This document shows positions 5,882 through 11,869 of a stretch of 12,341 bases of DNA, piece by piece (positions within the stretch are counted from its first letter, which is position 1; each line of letters starts with the position of its first letter). Source of the DNA: Embleya sp040605455. GTDB taxonomy: Bacteria; Actinomycetota; Actinomycetes; Streptomycetales; Streptomycetaceae. Both the position numbers and the translations under genes were made by a program. The notes under the pieces were generated by a model. The model was not told the origin of the DNA. It saw nothing but the letters and a program-made list of their open reading frames with translations, and made no database searches. Location of the stretch: positions 1 to 12,341 of the forward strand of contig NZ_JBEXCV010000206.1 in assembly GCF_040605455.1 (NCBI RefSeq). Direction: 5' to 3'.

Positions 5882-6317
5882 ACGATCGCCGGTGAGTCAC
5901 GTCTGACCGGGCACGCCGCCACGCCCGGCCCCGCCGCAACAGCGGCAAGCCGGCGAGACGAGCGGGGACCGACGAGTGACCGAGCCCTCGACGGAAATCG
6001 AGGCGCGGGCGATGAACCGGTCGGTGGGAAGGGCAAGGCAGAGCAGCGGGAGCTGTGCGAAGGAGACCGACACAGGCGGGACCCGATCCGGCCGGGACGA
6101 GTACACACCGCCGGGCGGGCCCCTGGGCCGAGCGTGGATGGATCGGTGTTCTGTGCGCGCGGGCGGCCATCGTTTGACCAGCACACCCACAAGATCACGA
6201 GAATTTGCACCACCCTGGGCTGACGGGAGAGACGGCGGGCACGAAGTGTGCCTTTGTCGACCGATCCTTTTCGGACGCTTATTGGCTTGTTCCGGGTCGC
6301 CGTCGGTGAAGTTTGCG

Positions 6318-6462
6318 CCATTTCGAATGGATCGCCCGAAGGTACTTTGGCTTCGGAATTCTGGATTCCGCATCATTTGGCTCGACGTTAATCTCGAAGT
6401 GACTATGATCTCGACGTCCGGTTGGTTGCTCCTATCTACACAACCGGATTCATGTATTCCGG
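6318..6462 (+). promoter_or_regulatory. AT-rich putative control region of the secreted-peptide operon
   Basis: GC falls to about 47-50% (30/60 in 6361-6420, 28/60 in 6421-6480). Three small inverted repeats occur: CCATT-TCG-AATGG (6318-6330), CGGAAT-N5-ATTCCG (6354-6370) and CCGGA-N9-TCCGG (6444-6462). A -10-like TATGAT lies at 6404-6409, without a good -35 at standard spacing. The region ends about 85 bp before the first gene of the operon. Confidence 0.4.
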
Positions 6463-6547
6463 TATTCGGCACTCGAGTTTTCGTGTGCCGTTCCGGGGTT
6501 TCCCGTATCAATCGTTCGATGTATCTCGAAGAGAAATGGACACGTGT

Positions 6548-6853
6548 ATGAAGCGTAGGGCGAAGTTCGCGACGCTTGGAATCGGCGTGGGCGCAGCGAT
6601 CGGGGTTGTCGGTTTCGTGGTGCCGGCGAGTGCGGCCCCGAATGGCTCGGGATCCGTGGCGCCGGCGCAGGTGCAGCAGGCGGTTCCGGCGGGTCCCGCG
6701 AGCCCGGTGTGGATCAAGAGCGTGCTGAATTCCGCGTCGAAGTATGCGAAGGCGTATCAGTCGCAGTCGTTTCTGCAGAATGCCTGCCCGTCCGGGATGA
6801 AGGGAGGCGTGGCGGAGGCCACTCCCGGGTTCGACGGCGCCAGGTTCGACTAG
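6548..6853 (+). CDS. Small secreted protein, candidate peptide-toxin precursor
   Basis: A 101-aa protein with a textbook Sec signal peptide: MKRRAKF n-region, hydrophobic core at about 9-25 and a likely ASA-AP cleavage site near residues 27-31. The mature part (about 70 aa) has an Ala/Pro/Gln/Val linker (about 33-53), then a Trp-containing helix-prone segment starting PVWIKSVLNSASKYAKAY and a single Cys at 80. It has no recognisable enzyme domain and one Cys only, unlike the two Cys of Bacillus SDP. An in-frame ATG at 6536 is also possible; I prefer 6548 because the basic n-region begins there and GGA lies 7 nt upstream, though both ribosome sites are weak. It is the first gene of a plus-strand operon, 18 nt before the SdpA-like gene, where a secreted substrate such as SdpC might be expected. 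The substrate role is inference. Confidence 0.65.
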   Translation: MKRRAKFATLGIGVGAAIGVVGFVVPASAAPNGSGSVAPAQVQQAVPAGPASPVWIKSVLNSASKYAKAYQSQSFLQNACPSGMKGGVAEATPGFDGARFD

Positions 6854-6871
6854 GTCGACGGGATACCGCAG

Positions 6872-7687
6872 ATGACCTCGATTTCTACTCGGGGCTGGAG
6901 GGCCGGTCGGAGCGTGTTCCGACCGGCCCTCCGGTGGACCCGTCTGGTTTCTCTGACCTCGCTTCTCGTCGGTGTCGGATATGCCGCCATGGTCCTGTGC
7001 CTGGTTGCTCCTCCGTCGCCCGCGCAGGAAAAGATGGCCTCCGCTGCCTACAAAATAGCTGATCCCTATTTCGTGCAGAGTTGGCAACTCTTCGCTCCGA
7101 ATCCACCGGATGCGAACACGTACGGTTGGTATCAGATCGCCTATGTCGATGCTTCCGGACGCCGCCAAGAGACCGATCCGCGGTCGCTCAACGACCTGTT
7201 TGTCGGGCAGTCCCAAAGCCAATGGGTCTTTCCCGACCGTGTAGGGCGAATAGTGACGTCACTCGACGAGGAACTCGTCAATCTTCAACACGAACAGATT
7301 CGAATCGACACACTCAGGCGCGGCCCGGCAGCCACCGGGGACGGCTCGGATCCGGCCATCGGCCCATCGGTGAGCGCGAGTTCCGTCGCGGGCGCGCAGC
7401 CACGTGTTCCCGATACGGAAGCCGTCAAAGATCCACGGGCGCTGGACGGGTTGCAGAAAGCCCTCGACGCGGCCGTCGCTCGAGCTGCCGTCGCGGTCCG
7501 CCGAGTGGCATCGCCGTTGGCCGACGAACTGCATCTCCCAGGCCGCGTTGTCGAGGTCCGGATCTTCGTCACCACCGTCTCGATCACTCGGTTCTCCGAC
7601 CGCTACCGCGACCACCCGCCGAGTCCGAAGATCGCCCGCGTCGGGGACAGCCACTGGTTGGCCTATCTCCCGAAGGGAGGGCGGTAG
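6872..7687 (+). CDS. DUF5819-type membrane-anchored protein, SdpA-like partner of the HTTM protein
   Basis: A 271-aa protein with a basic N-terminus and one membrane span at about 26-46 (VSLTSLLVGVGYAAMVLCLVA). It has the family hallmark PYFVQSWQLFAPNPPD at about 65-80, a probable helical region at about 129-149, a variable Gly/Pro/Ser linker (150-190) and a C-terminal alpha/beta part ending at KGGR. The FxQxWxLFAPNP signature is typical of DUF5819 proteins found next to HTTM genes in actinomycetes and resembles SdpA, which is needed with SdpB to mature the Bacillus SDP toxin. The gene follows the secreted protein by 18 nt and overlaps the HTTM start by one base (TAGTG), so it is translationally coupled to it. 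The start at 6872 has only a weak GGGA upstream. Family call fairly confident; toxin maturation is inferred. Confidence 0.72.
   Translation: MTSISTRGWRAGRSVFRPALRWTRLVSLTSLLVGVGYAAMVLCLVAPPSPAQEKMASAAYKIADPYFVQSWQLFAPNPPDANTYGWYQIAYVDASGRRQETDPRSLNDLFVGQSQSQWVFPDRVGRIVTSLDEELVNLQHEQIRIDTLRRGPAATGDGSDPAIGPSVSASSVAGAQPRVPDTEAVKDPRALDGLQKALDAAVARAAVAVRRVASPLADELHLPGRVVEVRIFVTTVSITRFSDRYRDHPPSPKIARVGDSHWLAYLPKGGR
7675..7681 (+). promoter_or_regulatory. Ribosome binding site of the HTTM gene
   Basis: GGGAGGG lies 5 nt before the GTG at 7687 and decides that start, which overlaps the preceding TAG by one base. The same open frame continues upstream to 7081 only as a shadow of the DUF5819 gene. Confidence 0.75.
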
Positions 7688-8706
7688 TGATATCTCCAAG
7701 GTCACTCACCTCGCGCCTTGACCGCCTCGGCACCCGCCCTCAGCGACTCATCGGCCTGGCGGTGGCCCGGATCGGACTCGGCGCCACGTTCGTCCTGATC
7801 TACCTGTCGAACCTGCAATATCGCAACCTGCTGTGGGGACCTCACGGAGCCGCAGACTTCGACCAATTCCGCGACTCGATGAACAGCCCGCGCCGATACT
7901 CGCTGTACATGATCAGCGAGAGCACGCCGTGGTTCAACGCAGTCTTCTTCACCGGTCTGATCGTGGCCGTACTGTGGACCGTCTACGGGACCAGGCCGCT
8001 GACCCTGCTGCACGCGATCTTCGTATGGTCGCTGTACGAGCGCAACGAATCGCTCCTGGACGGCGGTGACAACCTCAACAGGATCCTGGTGATCCTGCTG
8101 ATATTCACCACGACAAACGCGTACTTCAGTCCCGGCGCCAAGAAAGTCCGCGCCCGTCTGGCGTCCCGCGAACCACGCCCTCGGGCGGCAACGAGCATGC
8201 ACAACGTCGCGGCCACCCTCGTGGTCTTCCAAACCGTCGTCGTCTACGCCGTCGCCGGATTGTGGAAGGTCGTCGGTTCGCGGTGGCGCGAAGGCAACGC
8301 GCTCTACTACATCACCCGGGTCGACGAGTTCAGCACCAACTCCGTCATGCCCTGGCTGATGAAAGATCCCTTCCTCCTCACAGGAGCCACCTACCTCACA
8401 ATCGCCGTTCAACTCGCGATCGTTCCCGCAGCCCTCACCCGCCGACGCCGGTTTCGCGAAGGCGTGCTCCTGCTCATCGTCGGCATGCATCTCGGGATCA
8501 TGTACGGGATGGGCCTGGTCTCCTTCGGCCTGTTCATGATGGCCGGCGACACCACCATCCTCAACGACGACGACTACCGAGCGGCCCGCCGAAACCTCCG
8601 GGCCACAGTCGGCCGGATCCGGCACCGCCACAGCCGCCTCGACCAATCCCGGCCGCACGGCAGTCCCGCCCCGAAACCCCGTGCCCTGGAGGACATTCGA
8701 ACATGA
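7687..8706 (+). CDS. HTTM-domain multi-pass membrane protein, SdpB-like
   Basis: A 339-aa integral membrane protein of the HTTM (horizontally transferred transmembrane) family, which includes SdpB and the vitamin K-dependent carboxylase membrane domain. Hydrophobic spans lie at about 21-41, 83-101, 104-118, 132-146, 174-192, 231-250 and 258-286. Family-like features are the GGDN segment (126-129) after an NESLLD motif, AGLWK (190-194) followed by WREG (200-203), and a glycine-rich last span MHLGIMYGMG. The tail after about 295 is basic and cytoplasmic-looking. In Bacillus, SdpB acts with SdpA after translation to produce the active SDP peptide. Here the gene overlaps the DUF5819 gene by 1 nt and the next 37-aa ORF by ATGA, so the set should be expressed together. 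Other HTTM proteins have unknown roles, so SDP-type function is inferred from the neighbourhood. Confidence 0.85.
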   Translation: MISPRSLTSRLDRLGTRPQRLIGLAVARIGLGATFVLIYLSNLQYRNLLWGPHGAADFDQFRDSMNSPRRYSLYMISESTPWFNAVFFTGLIVAVLWTVYGTRPLTLLHAIFVWSLYERNESLLDGGDNLNRILVILLIFTTTNAYFSPGAKKVRARLASREPRPRAATSMHNVAATLVVFQTVVVYAVAGLWKVVGSRWREGNALYYITRVDEFSTNSVMPWLMKDPFLLTGATYLTIAVQLAIVPAALTRRRRFREGVLLLIVGMHLGIMYGMGLVSFGLFMMAGDTTILNDDDYRAARRNLRATVGRIRHRHSRLDQSRPHGSPAPKPRALEDIRT

Positions 8707-8816
8707 CCGGAATCAATACTCCGAGGGAGTTCACGTCATGCCGGCGCCCCGTCCGAGATGGGCTCCGTGAACGGCCCGCGCCCACCCGACGCACGTACCC
8801 AGGTGCCGTGTCATGA
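8703..8816 (+). CDS. 37-aa ORF coupled to both neighbours by ATGA overlaps
   Basis: The ATG at 8703 lies inside the ATGA that ends the HTTM gene, with GGAGGA (8688-8693) 9 nt upstream. Its TGA (8814-8816) lies inside the ATGA that starts the DCC gene. The product is a 37-residue, Arg-rich basic peptide (begins MTGINTPREFTSCRRP, ends RTYPGAVS) with one Cys, no signal peptide and no membrane span. Hand-counted third-position GC is 25/37, lower than its neighbours, so coding status rests on the two exact overlaps and the strong ribosome site. It could be a precursor peptide, a small assembly factor, or a coupling ORF that only carries ribosomes to the DCC start. No family recognised. Confidence 0.5.
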   Translation: MTGINTPREFTSCRRPVRDGLRERPAPTRRTYPGAVS

Positions 8817-9244
8817 CCGCCGACACACCAGGGGCGACCCCTCATGCCGTTTTGCTCTACGACGGAGACTGCGGATTCTGCCATTGGTCGGTCACCCGTC
8901 TTCGCCGCCTCGTCCCCCTCACCGTGACGATCACGCCCTGGCAGGCGACCGACCTCGGAGCGTACGGCCTGACAACCGACCAGGTCAGTCACGCCGTCCA
9001 CTGGCTCCCGCACCGCGGACCCGTCCGCCGCGGACACGAGGCATTCGCGGCCTGGCTCCGTACCGCGCCGCCGCCCTGGAGCCTGATGGGGCGCATCATC
9101 ACGACGCCACCCATCGCCTACCTCGCCCGCCGGGTCTACCGCCTCGTGGCCGACCACCGTGCCCAACTGCCCGGCCCTTGGCGCGCCGGAGCCACCTGTC
9201 GCGTTCCGACCCAAGGCTCTTCGACTCGAAACTCGGACCACTAG
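8813..9244 (+). CDS. DCC-family (DUF393) thiol-disulfide oxidoreductase
   Basis: A 143-aa protein, the usual length for the family. The hallmark LLYDGDCGFCHWSV lies at about 14-27, with the CxxC redox pair at Cys20 and Cys23 in a thioredoxin-like first strand-loop-helix. The rest fits the family: a WQATDL segment near 43-48, an amphipathic middle with HEAFAAWLR (75-83) and a C-terminal YRLVADHRAQLPG followed by a second conserved-looking CR. There is no signal peptide, so it is predicted cytoplasmic or peripheral. DCC genes often sit beside HTTM genes. Here it ends the operon, starting in the ATGA overlap with the 37-aa ORF, with AGGTG 8 nt upstream. It may handle thiols on the secreted substrate or on the membrane enzyme; the partner is unknown. 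Confidence 0.85.
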   Translation: MTADTPGATPHAVLLYDGDCGFCHWSVTRLRRLVPLTVTITPWQATDLGAYGLTTDQVSHAVHWLPHRGPVRRGHEAFAAWLRTAPPPWSLMGRIITTPPIAYLARRVYRLVADHRAQLPGPWRAGATCRVPTQGSSTRNSDH

Positions 9245-9288
9245 CGACGGACCATCACCGATTCTCGGCCACTCTGCCGTGCCGAACC

Positions 9289-9313
9289 GTTGTCGCGCGC
9301 GACAGCCGACAAC
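9289..9313 (+). terminator. Terminator-like hairpin after the operon, with an alternative palindrome
   Basis: GTTGTCG (9289-9295) pairs with CGACAAC (9307-9313). The perfect palindrome TGTCGCGCGCGACA (9291-9304) overlaps it and is mutually exclusive with it. The site is 45 nt after the DCC stop and 70 nt before the 22-aa ORF. It may end transcription or partly attenuate it. Confidence 0.45.
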
Positions 9314-9383
9314 CGAACAGGCTGTGTCCGAAGCCGCACAAGCTGTGTAATGAGTGGGACGAAACCATCCAAGGAGTCAGACC

Positions 9384-9452
9384 ATGATCGACGTTCTGTT
9401 TGACATGTTGGGCAGCCTCTTTCGGATCCTGACACTTCGTGGACGCAAGTAG
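9384..9452 (+). CDS. 22-aa amphipathic peptide ORF with an excellent ribosome binding site
   Basis: AAGGAG (9371-9376) lies 7 nt before ATG at 9384, the best-spaced Shine-Dalgarno in the right half of the window. The product begins MIDVLFDMLG and ends RGRK. Eleven of 22 residues are hydrophobic at helix-like spacing (Ile2, Val4, Leu5, Phe6, Met8, Leu9, Leu12, Phe13, Ile15, Leu16, Leu18), with two Asp near the N-terminus and four basic residues in the C-terminal half. This resembles membrane-active or small membrane-bound peptides. It lies 140 nt after the DCC gene. It could be an effector peptide, an immunity factor or a leader peptide. No homologue is recognised and the ORF is very short. 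Confidence 0.45.
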   Translation: MIDVLFDMLGSLFRILTLRGRK

Positions 9453-9608
9453 AAACCGCACCCTCTCCACTGCTGCGAGTGACGTTCGACCCCCCACCGA
9501 ACAGGTGTCGCCGACCTCCGACACCGCCCCCCACCCGAGGGCGGCGTCGGGGGCGGCGGGCTGCCTCCGGGTGATCGACCTGGTCGGTAGTTCGGCCCAC
9601 AGCGCCAC

Positions 9609-9990
9609 CAAAGGACACCGCCGCGGCCTTCGGCGGGATCAATGTCCCGAGTACTCCCCGGTGCGGAGCTTCGGCATCACCGCGCCGACCTCCCCGACCG
9701 AGACCGATCCGTCCCGTGTGGAGCTCGAGATGAACTTCCAGCTGTACGGGCCGATCGCCGCCACGCACGTCGTGTCACCCGCCATGCGCCAGTCCGGCGC
9801 GGGCGCCCTGCTCTACACCACCGGCGCGGGCTCGATCTGGCCCGACCCGCGGGTCGCCAACGTCAACACCGCAGCGCTGCGACTGGGCAATGAACGTGCA
9901 CAAGGAACTCGCCGACACCGGCATCCGGGCCGCCCACGTCGGCATCGACGCATCCATCTGCGTCTCCGCCATCCCCGGCGTGGAGGCGGG
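9609..9990 (+). pseudogene. Frameshifted remnant of a short-chain dehydrogenase/reductase (SDR)
   Basis: The pieces, read in successive frames, give KDTAAAFGGINV, then EYSPVRSFGI ... MNFQLYGPIAATHVV and GALLYTTGAGSIWPDPRVANVN, then WAMNVHKELADTGIRAAHV. Together they form the middle and C-terminal part of an SDR: an N-terminal Rossmann half is missing, and the Ser-region strand (LLYTTGAGS) is present. Single-base losses at about 9646-9650 and 9881 change the frame, and the end runs into a helicase fragment near 10000. Non-functional as read. The substrate cannot be inferred. No neighbouring gene suggests a pathway. Confidence 0.65.
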
Positions 9991-10001
9991 TGCCGGCGCC
10001 C

Positions 10002-10385
10002 GGGACGCTGTACCGGGCCGTCGACGTCGGCCGGTGGATCGCCCGACAACACGAGCGGTGGAGCGAGCCGGCGCCGGCCCAGCGGGCGGAACTGCCCCGG
10101 CTGGGCGTGCCCGCGCCGGCGGCGCCGTCCCGGCCTGCGCGGGCGGGGGTCGGGCGTAGCAGGGATGAGACGTTCGCGCTCAACCTGTCCGCTGCCGCCG
10201 CGTTCCGGGCTCGGGAGGGTGATCTGGAGGTGCCGCGCGGGCACGTCGAAACGGTGACCGCGCCCGATGGGACGGCCGAGGCCGTGAAGCTCGGGGTGTG
10301 GATCACCAACGTGCGTACTCGCCGGGCGAAACTCGCGAGCGAGCGTGTGGACACGTTGGACGCGCTGGGGATGCGGTGGGCGTGA
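10002..10385 (+). pseudogene. C-terminal fragment of a second terminal helicase
   Basis: About 127 residues match the last repeats of the helicase at 828-3569: VDVGRWIARQHERW corresponds to its EAIGRWVARQRAGW, and LSAAAAFRAREGDLEVPRG, HVETVTAPDG, KLGVWIT and LDALGMRWA correspond to its final segment almost word for word. The helicase core (Walker A, DEAH) is absent and the 5' side abuts the SDR remnant, so this is a deletion or recombination relic. The sequence after both stops also shows a short similar run (GTGGGA...GTCGG-TCGGTG). An in-frame GTG at 9990 makes a nominal 131-aa ORF, but a separate function is unlikely. Confidence 0.85.
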
Positions 10386-10821
10386 GATTCGATGTGGGAT
10401 TCGTGTCGGATCGGTGTGACGGTTTGTTCCCGTTGTTCCCGGGTCCGTTCGCGGCCGGGTCCGGGCGGACATCGTCGGGCGGCGGACGGGGGCGGTAACG
10501 AGGGGGTGTGGTTTCGGCTGGTGGTTGGGGCCCGGTGTTCCTGCGCGGAGCCGTCACGGGAGAGCGGGGCGGTCGTTGAGTCCGTCGTGGTGGTCCGGCG
10601 TCTCCCCGTCGCCGGAGTTCCGCCGTGCCGGTCGGCCCATCCCCCGAGGTCGTCCGGGGTTCGATCTTGGGCAGCGCCGGTGGGCACGACATCGGCGCCG
10701 CCCGAGATCGGCGGGACGCCCCGGCCAGGGCGGTGCCCGGCGGGGTGGATGCGGTGGGCGGGATCAGAGGCGGGGTTCGCACTGTCTGCCGCTCAGCGCC
10801 TCCTCGACCAGGCTCACCGCG
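10386..10821. other. Intergenic stretch with no supported gene
   Basis: Frames on both strands here are Arg/Gly/Pro-rich and lack family signatures. The CCGGGTCCG element occurs twice near 10438-10470. No RNA gene or operator was recognised. It corresponds in position to the 3570-5021 interval between the first helicase and cassette copy 1, but is about 1 kb shorter. Confidence 0.4.
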
Positions 10822-10956
10822 TGTTCGTCCCGTTCGGGGAACTGCGAACGCCGAGGGTCGGGTTGCCGGCAGGGTGGGCGGTGTCTTTCGTGGGGTCCAC
10901 ACATTCGCCTCGCGGCGAGCTGGTGCGGGCTGTGCCCCACGACGGATGACGTGGAG

Positions 10957-10988
10957 CAGCCCCGAACCGCCCGTGCGGTCCGGGGCTG
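10957..10988 (-). terminator. Terminator-like hairpin downstream of the minus-strand cassette gene, copy 2
   Basis: CAGCCCCG (10957-10964) pairs with CGGGGCTG (10981-10988), and ACCGC (10966-10970) with GCGGT (10975-10979), around loop CCGT. The single A/C mismatch is a U-G pair in minus-strand RNA. It lies 58 bp beyond the stop at 11046. Confidence 0.65.
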
Positions 10989-11045
10989 TTCCCGTTCGTC
11001 ACGCGGACCCCCGGCGGAGGGGAAGGCCGGTTGCCCGTGGACGGG

Positions 11046-11401
11046 TCAGGCCGGCTCGCCGCGCCGGATCCGGTCCGCGATGGCTTCCACCTGTCGATCG
11101 AACAACAGGTCCATGGTCGCCAGGAGTTGCGGGTCGATGTCCCGGCGCAGCAGGCCGGGGACGAGGTCGTTCAGGCCGATGTGCCGGCCGGGGGTGTGGA
11201 GTCCTTCGAGGCGTTCGAGGACGAACGCGTTCATGTTGGTGTTCAGGGTGCGGTTGACGGGTTCGAGTGCGGGGTCCGGTGGGGTTCGAGGCGGCGTTAC
11301 ATCGCGCGGTGTTCCTCGTCGGGCCGGGCCGCGGCCTCCTCGGTCATCACGGCCCTGCAGGTGACGCATTCGTCGTTGGTGAATTCACGGATGACCCACA
11401 C
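11046..11401 (-). pseudogene. Frameshifted small gene of unknown function, cassette copy 2
   Basis: From the GTG at 11401 (GGGAGG at 11406-11411, 4 nt upstream) translation gives MWVIREFTNDECVTCRAVM and then a Glu/Ala-rich stretch ending EEHRAM, where a TAA at 11297-11299 stops it after 34 residues. A 13-nt deletion relative to copy 1 explains the stop. The remainder of the protein reads in another frame: NRTLNTNMNAFVLERLEGLH, GLNDLVPGLLRRDIDPQ, LLATMDLLFDRQVEAI and the end RRGEPA, with TGA at 11046. The intact form would be a roughly 125-aa soluble protein with a CVTC pair. The 34-aa N-terminal peptide could still be made. Family unknown. Confidence 0.6.
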
Positions 11402-11423
11402 GTGACCTCCCAAGATCGGGACC

Positions 11424-11437
11424 GGGAACGGTACTCC
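11424..11437 (-). promoter_or_regulatory. Conserved 14-nt block upstream of the cassette gene, copy 2
   Basis: GGGAACGGTACTCC is identical to 5627-5640 and lies at the matching distance upstream of the GTG start. Probably part of the cassette gene promoter or operator. Confidence 0.4.
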
Positions 11438-11566
11438 GCCGATCCGACCGGGGGAAGAGGATCTTCTTCCGGGCCGGGCGGTGGTGTGCCGGTGTGCCGT
11501 CCCTCGAGGGCCCGGGGCCGAGATGTGATGCCACGCTCGCGGCCGGGAGCCGTGCCGGGGCGAACG

Positions 11567-11869
11567 TCATGCGGTGCGGAGGCGGTCGGCGGTGGATCGG
11601 TTCAGGAGTGCGGCGGCGGCGGGAACGCGGGCGTGGGGGCGGAGTCGGGTGCGCATGAGGGTGATCGCGGCGTCGGCCCGTCCGCAGCGCAGGTGGGCGT
11701 GGTCGTCGAGGAAGGTGGTCCAGGCCGCGCACGCCTCGTCCAGGCGGCCGAGGTCGAGGAGTGTTTCGGCGAGGATGCCGGAGGAGATCGCGCGGTGGCG
11801 TCGTTCGTGGTCGGGGCGGGCGCGGTTGCTGCGGGCCATGGCCGCGGCTGCGGTCTTCAGGTCACCCGG
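11567..11869 (-). pseudogene. C-terminal tail of a TPR-type protein
   Basis: The last about 100 residues of this frame (DLKTAAAAMARSN, then RRHRAISSGILAETLLDLG, RLDEACAAWTTFLDD, LRCGRADAAI and RLRPHARVPAAAALL) resemble the C-terminal helical repeats of Streptomyces TPR proteins, often fused to an N-terminal DNA-binding domain. Upstream of about 11869 the same frame is meaningless, because the coding frame switches to the replication-relaxation protein. There is an in-frame ATG at 11839 (90 aa) but no Shine-Dalgarno. I read it as the truncated end of a regulator, joined to the neighbour by deletion. No partner is visible. Confidence 0.55.

Larger units (their letters stand above)
5671..6300. 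other. Intergenic stretch with inverted repeats, no supported gene
   Basis: Several long frames exist on both strands, but none shows a family motif or a credible start. A weak candidate is the GTG at 5976 (MTEPSTEIEARAMNRS), whose translation degenerates quickly. Structured elements inside are listed separately; an additional small inverted repeat is CCTCGA/TCGAGG at 5986-6003. Confidence 0.4.
10822..11470. repeat. Cassette repeat, copy 2 (direct repeat of 5022-5670)
   Basis: Same orientation and order of elements as copy 1: GGGTCCACAC block, minus-strand terminator hairpin, minus-strand small gene, Shine-Dalgarno and the GGGAACGGTACTCC block. Relative to copy 1 it lacks 13 nt near 11280-11290 and has a better-preserved C-terminal coding part and stop codon. 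Confidence 0.8.

Noticed and set aside
5976..6551. 191-aa plus-strand ORF beginning MTEPSTEIEARAM
   Set aside because: A plausible first dozen residues, but the rest changes composition and runs through the AT-rich control region; no homology recognised.
5897..7222. 441-aa minus-strand ORF overlapping the secreted-protein and DUF5819 genes
   Set aside because: Arg/His/Pro-rich antisense frame without motifs; the plus-strand genes have a signal peptide, a membrane span and a family signature.
9255..9611. 118-aa minus-strand ORF opposite the 22-aa peptide and SDR start
   Set aside because: No ribosome site or family motif; likely a shadow of degenerate sequence.
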